Shown in pieces: positions 51,058 through 59,914 of a DNA stretch of 64,000 nt; the stretch's first letter is position 1; every line of letters starts with the position of its first letter. The position numbers and the translations under genes are program-made. The notes beneath the pieces are model-generated. The model ran no database searches. It was not told the DNA's origin and saw only the letters and a program-made list of their open reading frames with translations. Source of the DNA: an uncultured Oscillospiraceae bacterium (GTDB lineage: Bacteria > Bacillota > Clostridia > Oscillospirales > Oscillospiraceae); NCBI GenBank assembly GCA_910589155.1, contig CAJURY010000008.1, positions 23,293 to 87,292 of the forward strand, read 5' to 3'.

Positions 51058-52212
51058 CTAATATCTTGGTTGGATGTACGCGCTTTTCATGCCGCCCCCT
51101 GGATGGGCGCGAATACTGGAAACCACACCCATAGCCAGATACATGGACACAATGGAACTACCGCCGTAGCTGATAAAGGGAAGCGTCAGGCCAATGACCG
51201 GCATTACGCCGATACACATACCGATATTGACAAGCACCTGAAAAATCATTGCCGCCGCCGTGCCAATACAGACCATACGCCCTAAGTAAGAAGGCGTTTT
51301 CAGCCCCACATAAATGCAGCGGCCAATGATGGCGCACAGCAAAAACAGGGTAAACAGGCAACCGATTAACCCCAGTTCTTCTCCGATGGAAGAAAAGACA
51401 AAGTCCGTATGCTGAGCAAAGAGTACCCCAGACTGGGTGCGGCTGCCGTGAAACAGCCCTTGCCCGGAAAGGCCGCCGCCTGTAAGGGAACGCAAACTGC
51501 GCACTGTCTGCCAACGAATCCCCTGTCCGTCCGGGTCAACCGTGGGGTCGAAAATCATTAAAATACGCTGCCGCTGATAACCGTCCATGACCTTTGTCCA
51601 GATGAGGGGCATAGCGGCTGCCAGCGCACCTACGCCGCCTGCAAACCACCAAAGACTCACGCCCCCCACAAAAGCCATAATGATAAAGATGAACACAAAA
51701 ATCAGCGCCACGCCGTCATCGTGGGAAATTACAACAATCAGCCCTACGAGAAAAATCATATGCGCCGCCATATGCAGCACAGATTTCGGACGAGAAAGAT
51801 GGTTCTTATGATTGCTCATAATTTTTGCCAGCAAAATGGTAAAACTGATTTTACAGATTTCCGCAGGCTGAATCATAACCGGAAAGCCCGGCAAATCCAG
51901 CCAGCTTTTGTTGCCGGTGCCGCCGTCCGTACCAAAAGGAATCAGCAGCAAAATTAAAAAAACGTTAAACACAAACAGAAGCTCTTTCCGCTCCGCAATT
52001 GTCTCCACATCCACGCAGGTCAGCAGAAAATAGCAGACTATGCCAATCGCCGTCGCCGCAAGCTGCACAATGAGAAAGCGGGGACTGCCCATATAATTCG
52101 TCGCGCTGGCAATACACACGCAGCCGAAGCCTGTTGCGATCAGGCACAAAAATAACAAAAGCATATCGCCTTTTTTGAAAGCGTCTCTCAGCGAGTCCGT
52201 GATCCGTCGCAA
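51058..52212 (-). CDS. SEDS family peptidoglycan polymerase (RodA/FtsW/SpoVE)
   Basis: 384 residues, TTG start with GGAGG 9 nt upstream. Ten transmembrane helices. The long extracytoplasmic GTDGGTGNKSWLDLPGF... loop with PAEICKISF and the late GEELGLIG and ISYGGSS motifs are diagnostic of SEDS proteins. It extends glycan strands with a partner class B PBP. RodA for elongation, or a sporulation SpoVE-like role, cannot be told apart here. The gene stands alone with its own promoter. Confidence 0.9.
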   Translation of the reverse strand: MRRITDSLRDAFKKGDMLLLFLCLIATGFGCVCIASATNYMGSPRFLIVQLAATAIGIVCYFLLTCVDVETIAERKELLFVFNVFLILLLIPFGTDGGTGNKSWLDLPGFPVMIQPAEICKISFTILLAKIMSNHKNHLSRPKSVLHMAAHMIFLVGLIVVISHDDGVALIFVFIFIIMAFVGGVSLWWFAGGVGALAAAMPLIWTKVMDGYQRQRILMIFDPTVDPDGQGIRWQTVRSLRSLTGGGLSGQGLFHGSRTQSGVLFAQHTDFVFSSIGEELGLIGCLFTLFLLCAIIGRCIYVGLKTPSYLGRMVCIGTAAAMIFQVLVNIGMCIGVMPVIGLTLPFISYGGSSIVSMYLAMGVVSSIRAHPGGGMKSAYIQPRY

Positions 52213-52244
52213 AATACAGCCTCCATTCTTCAGTCATTTTATTT

Positions 52245-52273
52245 ATTGTACCATTTTTCAGCGGGGAAGTAAA
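52245..52273 (-). promoter_or_regulatory. Promoter of the rodA-like gene
   Basis: On the minus strand, TTTACT (52268-52273), a 17-nt spacer and TACAAT (52245-52250). Confidence 0.6.
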
Positions 52274-52289
52274 TACGCAAAACTGGGTT

Positions 52290-52318
52290 TTGCAAAATTG
52301 TAAGAGTTATGCTAAAAT
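52290..52318 (+). promoter_or_regulatory. Promoter of tsaE-tsaB-upp
   Basis: TTGCAA (52290-52295), a 17-nt spacer and TAAAAT (52313-52318). Confidence 0.72.
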
Positions 52319-52339
52319 AGAAGCAAAGAGGTGATCTTT

Positions 52340-52783
52340 ATGGAATTTATGACCGGAAGTCCCACTGAAACGGAAGCGCTGGGAGAAAAACTCGCCCAAA
52401 AGCTGCGTCCCGGCGCGATTATCGCCTATGAAGGGGATTTAGGCGCGGGAAAAACCGCTTTTACCAGAGGGCTTGCCAGAGGGCTTGGCGTGAAGGAACC
52501 CGTAACCAGTCCCACCTACACCATTGTTAATGAGTATATCTCAGGGAAAATGCCCCTTTTTCACTTTGATATGTACCGCCTGCACAGCGCCGACGATCTT
52601 TTCGACATTGGCTGGGAGGACTATTTGGAACGGGGCGGCGTTTGCGCCGTGGAATGGAGCGAAAACGTGGTGCAGGCCATGGAAGGCGCAATCAAAGTGC
52701 GCATTCAAACAGTCTGCGGCAAGGAAGATGTCCGCCGCATTACCATAGAAGGAGGCGTAGAACTTGCTGATCTTAGCCTTTGA
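52340..52783 (+). CDS. tsaE: tRNA t6A synthesis ATPase TsaE
   Basis: 147 residues from ATG 52340 (GAGGTGA, about 6 nt). Walker A GDLGAGKTAFTRGLARGLG is near residues 36-54, then the switch SPTYTIVNEY, FDMYRL and WSE, in family order. TsaE hydrolyses ATP to reset the TsaB-TsaD complex during threonylcarbamoyladenosine formation at tRNA position 37. It overlaps tsaB by 20 bp. Confidence 0.95.
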   Translation: MEFMTGSPTETEALGEKLAQKLRPGAIIAYEGDLGAGKTAFTRGLARGLGVKEPVTSPTYTIVNEYISGKMPLFHFDMYRLHSADDLFDIGWEDYLERGGVCAVEWSENVVQAMEGAIKVRIQTVCGKEDVRRITIEGGVELADLSL

Positions 52784-53465
52784 GACCTCTGCAAAAGCCG
52801 CGTCCACAGCGCTTTTGGAAGACGAAAAGCTTTTGGGCGAAAGCTACCAGAACAGCGGCCTGACCCACAGCGTAACTTTGCTGAAAATGGCTGAGGATTT
52901 GCTGGCAAACTGCGATAAAAAGGTGGAAGACGTAACCGCCGTGGCCGCCGCTGCCGGCCCCGGAAGTTTCACTGGGATTCGCATTGGCGTATCCGCCGCC
53001 AAGGGCCTTGCCTGGGGACGGGACATTCCCTGTGTGAGCGTTTCAACTTTGGAAGCTATGGCAATGGGCGTTTTTCTGGAGGATGGGATTTTGTGCCCGG
53101 TGATGGATGCCCGGCGCAGTCAGGTTTATAATGCGCTGTTTCTGGCAAAGGGCGAGGAGCGTGTAAGAATCACCAAAGACCGGGCTATTTCTTTGTCAGA
53201 TTTGGAGAAAGACCTGCAAAATCAGGAAAAAAATATTTTTCTGGTTGGAGACGGCGCAAATTTGTGCTATAATACCTTGGGCGATTTTGGTGGAAAGCTT
53301 CGATTGCTGCCGGAGCATTGCAGGCAGCAGCGGGCAGTTGGCGTAGCGCTGGCTGCAAAAAAGCGTCTTTTGGCTGGAGAATCCCCCAGCGGCGCCGAAA
53401 TGGTTCCCAATTATTTGCGTCTGTCACAGGCGGAGCGGGAGCGGCTGGAACGGCTCGGACAATGA
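52764..53465 (+). CDS. tsaB: tRNA t6A synthesis protein TsaB
   Basis: 233 residues, start TTG 52764 with AGGAGG 8 nt upstream, inside the end of tsaE. An ASKHA-type N-terminus [32 protein letters not shown] and the family motif [20 protein letters not shown] near residues 65-84 are clear. It dimerises with TsaD as a scaffold. rimI and tsaD, which often follow in other genomes, are absent here; upp comes next instead. Confidence 0.93.
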   Translation: MLILAFETSAKAASTALLEDEKLLGESYQNSGLTHSVTLLKMAEDLLANCDKKVEDVTAVAAAAGPGSFTGIRIGVSAAKGLAWGRDIPCVSVSTLEAMAMGVFLEDGILCPVMDARRSQVYNALFLAKGEERVRITKDRAISLSDLEKDLQNQEKNIFLVGDGANLCYNTLGDFGGKLRLLPEHCRQQRAVGVALAAKKRLLAGESPSGAEMVPNYLRLSQAERERLERLGQ

Positions 53466-53487
53466 ATTGGAAAGGAAGAAAAAGATC

Positions 53488-54117
53488 ATGGGTAGCGTAC
53501 ACGTATTGGATCATCCCCTGATTCAGCATAAGCTGTCGATTTTAAGATGTAAGGACACCGGCGTAAAGGAATTTCGTGAATTGGTTGGCGAAATTTCCGC
53601 GCTGATGTGCTATGAGGCCACCAGAAATCTGCCTACGGAGGAAGTGGAAGTAGAAACCCCCGTAGCAAAAGCGAAGGTGCGGGTACTTTCCGGCAAAAAG
53701 CTGGCCATTGTTCCGATTTTGCGCGCAGGTCTCGGCATGGTAGACGCAATGATTGACCTGATCCCTTCCGCGAAGGTAGGGCATATCGGCTTGTACCGCG
53801 ACCCGGAAACCCACCTGCCTGTGGAATACTACTGTAAGATGCCCCCAGATATTGCGGAGCGCCAGGTTTTTATTGTAGATCCTATGCTGGCCACCGGCGG
53901 CAGCGCGGTCGCGGCTATTGATTTTATCAAACGCTACGGCTGCCGGGGCATTACGCTTATGAATGTTATCGGTTGTCCGGAGGGCGTGCAGGCGGTGCAT
54001 GAAGCCCACCCCGATGTAGATATTTTCGTTGCGGCAGTGGACGAAAAGCTCAATGAGCACGCTTATATCGTACCCGGTCTTGGCGACGCGGGCGACCGTA
54101 TTTTCGGTACAAAATAA
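53488..54117 (+). CDS. upp: Uracil phosphoribosyltransferase
   Basis: 209 residues from ATG 53488, the usual family length. The PRPP-binding loop [21 protein letters not shown] is near 131-151, and the uracil-binding C-terminus reads [10 protein letters not shown]. It converts uracil and PRPP to UMP (salvage). It lies 22 nt after tsaB and ends at a strong terminator. Confidence 0.96.
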   Translation: MGSVHVLDHPLIQHKLSILRCKDTGVKEFRELVGEISALMCYEATRNLPTEEVEVETPVAKAKVRVLSGKKLAIVPILRAGLGMVDAMIDLIPSAKVGHIGLYRDPETHLPVEYYCKMPPDIAERQVFIVDPMLATGGSAVAAIDFIKRYGCRGITLMNVIGCPEGVQAVHEAHPDVDIFVAAVDEKLNEHAYIVPGLGDAGDRIFGTK

Positions 54118-54124
54118 AATTGGT

Positions 54125-54154
54125 GCAAGAGGGCGTTTTTTTACGTCCTCTTGC
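54125..54154 (+). terminator. Terminator after upp
   Basis: A 12-bp stem GCAAGAGGGCGT/ACGTCCTCTTGC (one G-U pair) with TTTTTT in the loop, followed by TTTTTT. Confidence 0.93.
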
Positions 54155-54178
54155 TTTTTTGCAATTGCGTGGTATAAT
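54151..54178 (+). promoter_or_regulatory. Promoter of the CobW pair
   Basis: TTGCTT (54151-54156, overlapping the terminator), a 16-nt spacer and TATAAT (54173-54178). No recognisable Zur box was found. Confidence 0.65.
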
Positions 54179-54212
54179 AAGGGTAATTTTCAAAATAGAA
54201 GGTGCATTTTTT

Positions 54213-55256
54213 ATGACAAAAATTGATATTTACTCTGGTTTTCTCGGCGCAGGCAAAACAACGCTGATTAAAAAGCTCATTGCCGAGGGCTATCAGGGGC
54301 AGAAGCTGGTGCTCATCGAAAATGAATTTGGTGAGATCGGCATTGACGGCGGCTTTTTGCAGGAAGCCGGGATTCAGATCACGGAAATGAACTCCGGCTG
54401 CATCTGCTGCTCTCTGGTCGGCGATTTTGGCAAGGCGCTGGCGCAGGTTATCCAGCAGTATCACCCCGACCGGGTGCTCATCGAGCCTTCCGGCGTGGGC
54501 AAGCTGTCTGATGTGATTGCCGCAGTGAAGCGAGTGGAATTGGAGGATGTGGAGCTTGGTTATACCGTCGCCGTAGTGAACGCCGCAAAGTGTAAGGTAT
54601 TTATGAAAAACTTCGGCGAATTTTTCAATAATCAGGTGGAAACCGCCTCTACCATCGTTCTGAGCCGGACAGATTCCATTGCACAGGACAAGCTGGACGC
54701 CACTGTGGCGCTTCTGCGGGAGCATAATAACATCGCTACCATGGTGACAACGCCTTGGGATCAACTGACCGGCGCGCAGCTTATGGAGGCCATGGAGCAT
54801 AAACAGACTTTAGCGGACGAGCTGGCTAAACTGGAGCTGGAGCGTCTGGAAGCAGAAGAACAGGAACACCATCATGAGGAGGGCGAGCATCACTGCTGCC
54901 ACCACCATGACGAGGAACACCATCATGAGGAGGGCGAATGCTGCTGCGGTCACGACCACGAGCATCACCACCATCACCATGCTGACGAGGTATTTGCAAG
55001 CTGGGGTGTGGAAACCGCTAAAAAGTTCAGTAAAAATGACCTGGAGCGCATCTTGGAAGAACTGGACGGCGGTGAATACGGTACGATCCTCCGGGCGAAG
55101 GGCATTGTGGGCGGAACGGACGGCAACTGGCTGCATTTTGACTATGTGCCCGGTGAAACCAACATCCGCACTGGCGCCGCCGCTGTAACCGGACGGCTTT
55201 GCGTCATTGGCGCGCAGCTTAAGGAAGCGGATGTGGCGAAGCTGTTCGGCGTATAA
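54213..55256 (+). CDS. CobW-family GTPase metallochaperone with His-rich loop
   Basis: 347 residues from ATG 54213 (AAGGTG). P-loop GFLGAGKTTLIKKLIAE (near residues 9-25), the metal-site CxCC in SGCICCSL, SGVGKLSDVI and a C-terminal CobW_C domain (about 265-347). Between them, residues ~215-260 are a very His/Cys/Glu-rich metal-binding segment with runs such as EHHHEEGEHHCC. Members (ZNG1, YeiR, YciC) deliver zinc or other metals to enzymes using GTP. The partner gene follows by 15 nt. Confidence 0.92.
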   Translation: MTKIDIYSGFLGAGKTTLIKKLIAEGYQGQKLVLIENEFGEIGIDGGFLQEAGIQITEMNSGCICCSLVGDFGKALAQVIQQYHPDRVLIEPSGVGKLSDVIAAVKRVELEDVELGYTVAVVNAAKCKVFMKNFGEFFNNQVETASTIVLSRTDSIAQDKLDATVALLREHNNIATMVTTPWDQLTGAQLMEAMEHKQTLADELAKLELERLEAEEQEHHHEEGEHHCCHHHDEEHHHEEGECCCGHDHEHHHHHHADEVFASWGVETAKKFSKNDLERILEELDGGEYGTILRAKGIVGGTDGNWLHFDYVPGETNIRTGAAAVTGRLCVIGAQLKEADVAKLFGV

Positions 55257-55271
55257 GCAGGAGGAACGCCT

Positions 55272-56210
55272 ATGCCAATTCCCGTCTACGCTTTTACCGG
55301 TTTTCTGGATTCCGGCAAAACAAAATTTATTCAGGAAACCTTGGAAGACCCCCGTTTTAACAGCGGGGAACGTACCTTGCTACTGGTTTTTGAAGAGGGG
55401 GAGGAAGAATACGATTTTTCCGCCTATCCCCATCAAAACGTGTACCTGGAAGTATTGGATCAGCAGACCGTTACCCAGGCGCAGCTTGCAAGCCTGCAAA
55501 AAAAATATAAAGCCCAGCGCATTGTGGCGGAGCTGAACGGTATGCAGTTGGTGGGCGATTTGTACGCCCGCTTTCCCAAAGACTGGGCGATTGCCCAGGA
55601 AGTCATGTTTGCCGACAGCACGACGATTCTACAGTACAACGCCAATCTGCGCAATCTGGTGGTAGACAAGCTGTCCGGCTGTGAAATGGTCGTATTCAAC
55701 CGGGTGGAAAAGGGGCAAGACACCATGCCGCTTCACGCTCTGGCGCGGGCAATCAACCGCCGAGTGGATATTTTATACGATTACCCCGATGGCACCACGG
55801 TTTTTGACGAAATAGAAGACCCTTTGCCCTTCGATTTGGACGCACCGGTAATTGAAGTTGGGGACGACGCCTTCGCTTTGTGGTTCCGGGACGTTACAGA
55901 AGAACCTGAAAAATATCATGGGAAAACCGTGCGGTTTAAGGCGCAGGTTGCCAGGCTGCGCCGGGAGCGAAACGGCGTATTCGCGCCGGGTCGCTTTGTC
56001 ATGACCTGCTGTGTAGAGGATATTCAGTTTTGCGGCGTGCCATGCAAATACCCGGACGCGGCAAAATTGCAGGCAAGGCAGTGGATTATGGTCACTGCAA
56101 AAATCGCGGCGGAAAAGCACGCCCTTTATAAAGGCGGTTTAGGGCCTATTTTAACTGCAATTTCTGTGGAACCTGCCGCGCCGGCAGAACCCGATGTGGC
56201 AACCTTTTAA
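55272..56210 (+). CDS. CobW-like GTPase fused to YcgQ/TIGR03943-type C-terminal domain
   Basis: 312 residues. The N-terminal ~170 residues are GTPase-like with P-loop GFLDSGKTKFIQE, but the CxCC motif is missing and NRVEK stands near the NKxD position. The C-terminal ~110 residues (WFRDVTEEPEKYHGKTVRF, APGRFVMTCCVEDIQFCGV, QARQWIMVTAKI) resemble the soluble half of YcgQ, which normally works with a YcgR permease. No permease lies adjacent, so the partner may be elsewhere. Likely part of metal homeostasis with the preceding gene. Confidence 0.75.
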   Translation: MPIPVYAFTGFLDSGKTKFIQETLEDPRFNSGERTLLLVFEEGEEEYDFSAYPHQNVYLEVLDQQTVTQAQLASLQKKYKAQRIVAELNGMQLVGDLYARFPKDWAIAQEVMFADSTTILQYNANLRNLVVDKLSGCEMVVFNRVEKGQDTMPLHALARAINRRVDILYDYPDGTTVFDEIEDPLPFDLDAPVIEVGDDAFALWFRDVTEEPEKYHGKTVRFKAQVARLRRERNGVFAPGRFVMTCCVEDIQFCGVPCKYPDAAKLQARQWIMVTAKIAAEKHALYKGGLGPILTAISVEPAAPAEPDVATF

Positions 56211-56457
56211 AAATTTTCAGCGGATGCTTCGTCGAAGCACGCTCCAATGCGTCCGTTTCCATACTGGTATGAAAACGGACAGAATTTCGCTGCTTCTCCT
56301 CTCCAAACCGAACCCACTGCGCTGGGCTTCGGTTTGGTTATTGAGTAGTGCGTAGCGCTTCTGTAGAATTGACTTCCCCATCCTGCCTTTTTACTGTAAT
56401 TTAATGTTGTATAATCATTTTCAGCGGATGCTTTGTAATAAAGCGTCCGCTGTTTTG
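56211..56457. other. Gene-free stretch with hairpins
   Basis: 247 bp with no ORF. It contains the perfect hairpin CCAAACCGAA/TTCGGTTTGG (56303-56337), a GTCCGTTT.../...AAACGGAC pair (about 56249-56281), and a 16-bp direct repeat TTTTCAGCGGATGCTT at 56214-56229 and 56418-56433. Confidence 0.6.
56423..56451 (+). terminator. Bidirectional hairpin between CobW pair and GNAT gene
   Basis: AGCGGATGCTTT/AAAGCGTCCGCT with one G-T pair and a 5-nt loop; GTTTTGTT follows on the plus strand. Confidence 0.6.
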
Positions 56458-57459
56458 TTAGATTTTACGCAGATACAGCGTGTATTCGCAAGGGTCAAAT
56501 TCGCTGCCGTGCCCCTGGTCAATGGGTTCGGTAAAGCCCAGCTTGCCATAAATATGCTTGGCAACGTCGTTATCTTCCTCTACCCCAATGGTAAATTCTG
56601 TGAACCCCCTGCCTTCCAGCTCTGCCAGTGCAAAGTGTAAAAGTTTTTGTCCAAATCCTACCCCCTGATAGTTTTCCGCAAGGCGGAAGGTCTCCAGGTA
56701 TACCCGCCGGTTTGGAATGGTCTCCGACGACAACTCGTGAGAGACATAATTGACAGATATTTCTCCCACAAAGCCTTCCGCCGTCTCTAACACATAAATG
56801 TCCACTTCTTTTGCGTCAAACTGCGCCAAACGTACCTGCCGAAATTTTTGCCAACATGCCTCGTCTCCCGGAAACAGGGGCAAAAGCCGATCAAATTCCT
56901 CCTTTTTAATGTTCCGCAAAACAATTTCGGGCAGTTCGCACTCTAACTGGCAATCAAAGGGTTCTTTCTCCACATGAGCCATCTGGTAAAGCTTTGCTTC
57001 CACACAGCCCATGGCCTTATAAAACGCCTGACTTTCTACAGCGGAATGCGCGGAAATATACAGCTTTTTTGCTCCCTGCTCCCTCGCCCATGCCTTCGCC
57101 GCAGAAAAAAGCGCCTTGCCGATTCCATTTCCCCGCATATCCGCAGACACATGAATGCTGGAAAGATCCAGATACCGGTGCTCGCCGCCAAAAATGCCCG
57201 GCTCCACAGAGACGAACCCTTTCAATCTGCCGTCGCAGAACCCGCCGCAAACGAAGCCGCCGGCAGACGCCGTATGTTTCAGGCACTGCACCAAAAACTG
57301 ATAATCCGCCTCCGACCAGTCGTCAATAAAAGGATCGTCTTTGATCAGCCATTGCCCATTTTCCCGCCGCCAGCATGCATTGACTACCTGCCGCCGAAAA
57401 AACCACCGAAAAAGCGCCTGGTCTATTTCCCCTTCCTTTAAAATTTTATAATGAATCAT
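56458..57459 (-). CDS. Tandem GNAT acetyltransferase
   Basis: 333 residues. Domain 1 (about 1-170) has ADMRGNGIGKALFSAAKAWA as the acetyl-CoA signature and AFYKAMGC as its late beta-turn. Domain 2 (about 175-333) has LAENYQGVGFGQKLLHFAL and HIYGKLGF. The substrate is unknown. Its start lies inside the end of the next upstream GNAT gene (14-bp overlap), so both are translationally coupled. Confidence 0.82.
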   Translation of the reverse strand: MIHYKILKEGEIDQALFRWFFRRQVVNACWRRENGQWLIKDDPFIDDWSEADYQFLVQCLKHTASAGGFVCGGFCDGRLKGFVSVEPGIFGGEHRYLDLSSIHVSADMRGNGIGKALFSAAKAWAREQGAKKLYISAHSAVESQAFYKAMGCVEAKLYQMAHVEKEPFDCQLECELPEIVLRNIKKEEFDRLLPLFPGDEACWQKFRQVRLAQFDAKEVDIYVLETAEGFVGEISVNYVSHELSSETIPNRRVYLETFRLAENYQGVGFGQKLLHFALAELEGRGFTEFTIGVEEDNDVAKHIYGKLGFTEPIDQGHGSEFDPCEYTLYLRKI

Positions 57460-57862
57460 CTTTTTTCTCCTTTACAAAAATCAATTCAAAGCTTTCGCCG
57501 GGAAACTGAAAACCACCGACATCCCTATAGCCCAGCTTTCTATAAAAATGCTGCGCATACTCGTCGGACTGCGTGGAGGTCATGAAAACCCCAAAGCCCC
57601 GCCGCGCCATTTCCCCTTCCCAAAATGCAGCGAGTTCCTTCCCCACGCCTTTTCCCCGGTATTCTTCCAGCACATATAAAAGGTTCATAAACGGCGTGTT
57701 ATCCCAAAACAGATTGTACCGCAGCCAGCCGGCAAGCGCGCCCCTTTCCTCCGCCACGAGCACGCACCGCCGCGCAACGGCATGTCGCAATTCTTCTAAG
57801 GAAATGTGGCGGTCGTGCCGGTGCAGAAACTCCAAATCCTTTTCAAACGCAAAACGAATCAT
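57446..57862 (-). CDS. GNAT acetyltransferase
   Basis: 138 residues, single domain, ATG 57860-57862 with AGGAG 7 nt upstream. The acetyl-CoA motif is EEYRGKGVGKELAAFWEGE (about 72-90) and the C-terminal motif is FYRKLGYRDVGGF. Probably a small-molecule or protein N-acetyltransferase. First gene of the GNAT pair; no clear promoter was seen in the short gap before it, though the split transketolase terminator lies just upstream. Confidence 0.85.
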   Translation of the reverse strand: MIRFAFEKDLEFLHRHDRHISLEELRHAVARRCVLVAEERGALAGWLRYNLFWDNTPFMNLLYVLEEYRGKGVGKELAAFWEGEMARRGFGVFMTSTQSDEYAQHFYRKLGYRDVGGFQFPGESFELIFVKEKKDDSL

Positions 57863-57882
57863 AGATATTCTCCTAATAAAAC

Positions 57883-57910
57883 GCCGCGCCAGCCAATGGG
57901 CCAGCGCGGC
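57883..57910 (-). terminator. Terminator after the split transketolase
   Basis: GCCGCGC/GCGCGGC stem with an inner GCC/GGC pair, followed on the minus strand by GTTTTATT. Confidence 0.82.
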
Positions 57911-57920
57911 TTTCCTATGG

Positions 57921-58880
57921 TTATTTCCGAGCGATTACGGCTTTCACCTGAGACACAATGTGTTCCGCCGTCAAGCCAAACTGCTTTTCCAGATAGTCCT
58001 GCGGACCAACCTCGCCAAACACATCCTCCACAGCCACATACTCCACAGGCGTGGGCAGCTTCGCCGCAAGCAGCGCCGTTACAGCGGAAGTCAAACCGCC
58101 GATATGATTGTGATTTTCCGCCGTGACCACCGCCCCGGTCTTTTTCGCGTAGGACAGCACAAGCTCCGCGTCCAGGGGCTTTACAGTAAACAGATCCACA
58201 ACCGCAGCGGAAATCCCTTCCTCTTCCAGCGTCGCCGCAGCGTCCAATGCCTTTGCAACCATAATACCGCAGGCAAAGATAACCGCGTCCATGCCGTCCT
58301 TCAGCACAGCGCCCTTGCCGATTTCAAACTGTTCCCCATCGGCATAAATCTTTTTGAAGCCCTTCCGGGGCACACGGATATACTTTACGCCGGGAAGATC
58401 ACTAACCTGCTGCAAGACGGATTCAAACTGCGCCGCGTCGGATACGTCCAGCACTGTGGCTTCCGGCATCGCCGTGTACAGCGCCATATCCTCAAAGGGC
58501 ATATGGGTACCGCCGTTAAAGGCCGCCGTTACGCCGGAGTCCGTACCCACAATGGTAATGGGATTTTTGGCGTAGCCGCCGGACAAAAACGCCTGGTCGT
58601 AGCACCGGCGGGAGGCAAAGGGGCCAAAGGTATGCACCAGGGGCTTAAAACCCACAGAAGAAAGCCCCGCCGCAATGCCAACCATGTTGGCCTCGGCAAT
58701 GCCACAGTTAATGGCACGGTCAGGATTGGCCTGCGCCCACTTGGTCGTGCCGATGCAGCTCATAAGATCGGCGTCCAGATAAATAAAGTTGGGATCCTGA
58801 GCCGCCAGGGCGGGAATCATGGCGCTCAAAACGTCTTTGCCCACCTTGGGGTCGTTTTCACCTTTATATACAATTTGCAT
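57921..58880 (-). CDS. Transketolase, C-terminal subunit
   Basis: 319 residues. It carries the pyrimidine-binding and C-terminal transketolase domains: YLDADLMSCIGT, NCGIAEANMVGIAAGLSSVG (the catalytic Glu region), and a C-terminal VTAENHNHIGGLTSAVTALL. It pairs with the N-terminal subunit encoded 13 nt upstream. Split transketolases are common in Clostridia and act in the non-oxidative pentose phosphate pathway. Confidence 0.93.
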   Translation of the reverse strand: MQIVYKGENDPKVGKDVLSAMIPALAAQDPNFIYLDADLMSCIGTTKWAQANPDRAINCGIAEANMVGIAAGLSSVGFKPLVHTFGPFASRRCYDQAFLSGGYAKNPITIVGTDSGVTAAFNGGTHMPFEDMALYTAMPEATVLDVSDAAQFESVLQQVSDLPGVKYIRVPRKGFKKIYADGEQFEIGKGAVLKDGMDAVIFACGIMVAKALDAAATLEEEGISAAVVDLFTVKPLDAELVLSYAKKTGAVVTAENHNHIGGLTSAVTALLAAKLPTPVEYVAVEDVFGEVGPQDYLEKQFGLTAEHIVSQVKAVIARK

Positions 58881-58893
58881 GACTTCTTCCTCC

Positions 58894-59727
58894 TTATGCC
58901 AGCGCGTGCAGCTTTTCTGTCAGTTCCCCAATCCAGCGGTCGCAGTCGCCGGGCTTGAAGTTCATGGAGTGGTTGGAGAAGGTCTGCTCCACCTCCGCAA
59001 TCCCCGCGCCCTTCACAGTGTTCATGACAATGGCAATGGGACGGTCTGTGGGAACATGGTGCAGCGCGTCATAAAGCTCTGCAATATTGTTTCCATCAAT
59101 GGTCAGCACTTCAAAGCCAAAAGCTGCAAATTTCGCAGAAAAGTTCCCGGCGTCCAGAACATCCTTTGTATAGCCGTCGAGCTGCTTTTTGTTCCAGTCC
59201 AGCAGCCACACAAGATTGGTCAGTTTTTTCGCGGCGGTAAACATAGCCGCTTCCCAAACCTGTCCTTCGTTGGCCTCGCCGTCACCGATAAACAGATAAG
59301 TTTTGCTGTCGTAACCCCGTAGCTTGTCGCCCAACGCCATGCCTACGGCCAGAGAAGCGCCCTGCCCCAAAGAGCCTGTGGTCATATCTACGCCGGGGGT
59401 TTTATTTTTATCGCAATGACTGGGAAAGCGCGTGCCGGGCTGATTCAAGGTTTTCAGCTCCTCATAGGGGAAATAGCCCTTAAGAGCCAATGTACCGTAC
59501 ACAGCCGGGCCGGCGTGTCCCTTGGAGCAAACCAGCTTATCCCGATCCGGCTTTGTGGGATTGGCAGGGTCTACCCGCATAACGTCCCCGTACAAAACAG
59601 CCAAGGCGTCTACAATGCTCATTGCGCCGCCGATATGGCCAAATCCACGAGCCTTAAGCGCCTCCAGCGCAGCAATCCGAATTTGAAGGGCAAATTTTTC
59701 AAGCTCTACCTTTTTCGCAGTATCCAT
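58894..59727 (-). CDS. Transketolase, N-terminal subunit
   Basis: 277 residues from ATG 59725-59727 (AGGAGG, 6-7 nt); an upstream in-frame extension lacks a ribosome site. The TPP-binding motif is FIGDGEANEGQVWEAAMFTAA (within ~150-170), with RGFGHIGGAMSIVDALAVLY and SKGHAGPAVYGTLA before it. It forms the active transketolase with the C-terminal subunit. Transcribed from the promoter at 59819-59847. Confidence 0.94.
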   Translation of the reverse strand: MDTAKKVELEKFALQIRIAALEALKARGFGHIGGAMSIVDALAVLYGDVMRVDPANPTKPDRDKLVCSKGHAGPAVYGTLALKGYFPYEELKTLNQPGTRFPSHCDKNKTPGVDMTTGSLGQGASLAVGMALGDKLRGYDSKTYLFIGDGEANEGQVWEAAMFTAAKKLTNLVWLLDWNKKQLDGYTKDVLDAGNFSAKFAAFGFEVLTIDGNNIAELYDALHHVPTDRPIAIVMNTVKGAGIAEVEQTFSNHSMNFKPGDCDRWIGELTEKLHALA

Positions 59728-59818
59728 GTTTTCCTCCTGAAGCTGCAAGGCGCAATCAGGCGCAGCCTTTCGCGTCCGCATGATTTTCCATTTTCCATGG
59801 AAGAAATGTTATGGCATT

Positions 59819-59847
59819 ATTTTACCAGATTCCTTTGCAAATTGCAA
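59819..59847 (-). promoter_or_regulatory. Promoter of the split transketolase operon
   Basis: On the minus strand, TTGCAA (59842-59847), a 17-nt spacer and TAAAAT (59819-59824). Confidence 0.72.
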
Positions 59848-59871
59848 GACTGTACGTAGGTTTCAAAAAAG

Positions 59872-59906
59872 CAACGCCCTGAAAAGCATAACTTTTCAGG
59901 GCGTTG
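59872..59906 (-). terminator. Terminator after the GNAT-ricT operon
   Basis: A perfect 15-bp stem CAACGCCCTGAAAAG/CTTTTCAGGGCGTTG with a 5-nt loop, followed on the minus strand by CTTTTTTG. Confidence 0.93.
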
Positions 59907-59914
59907 TTCACTTT

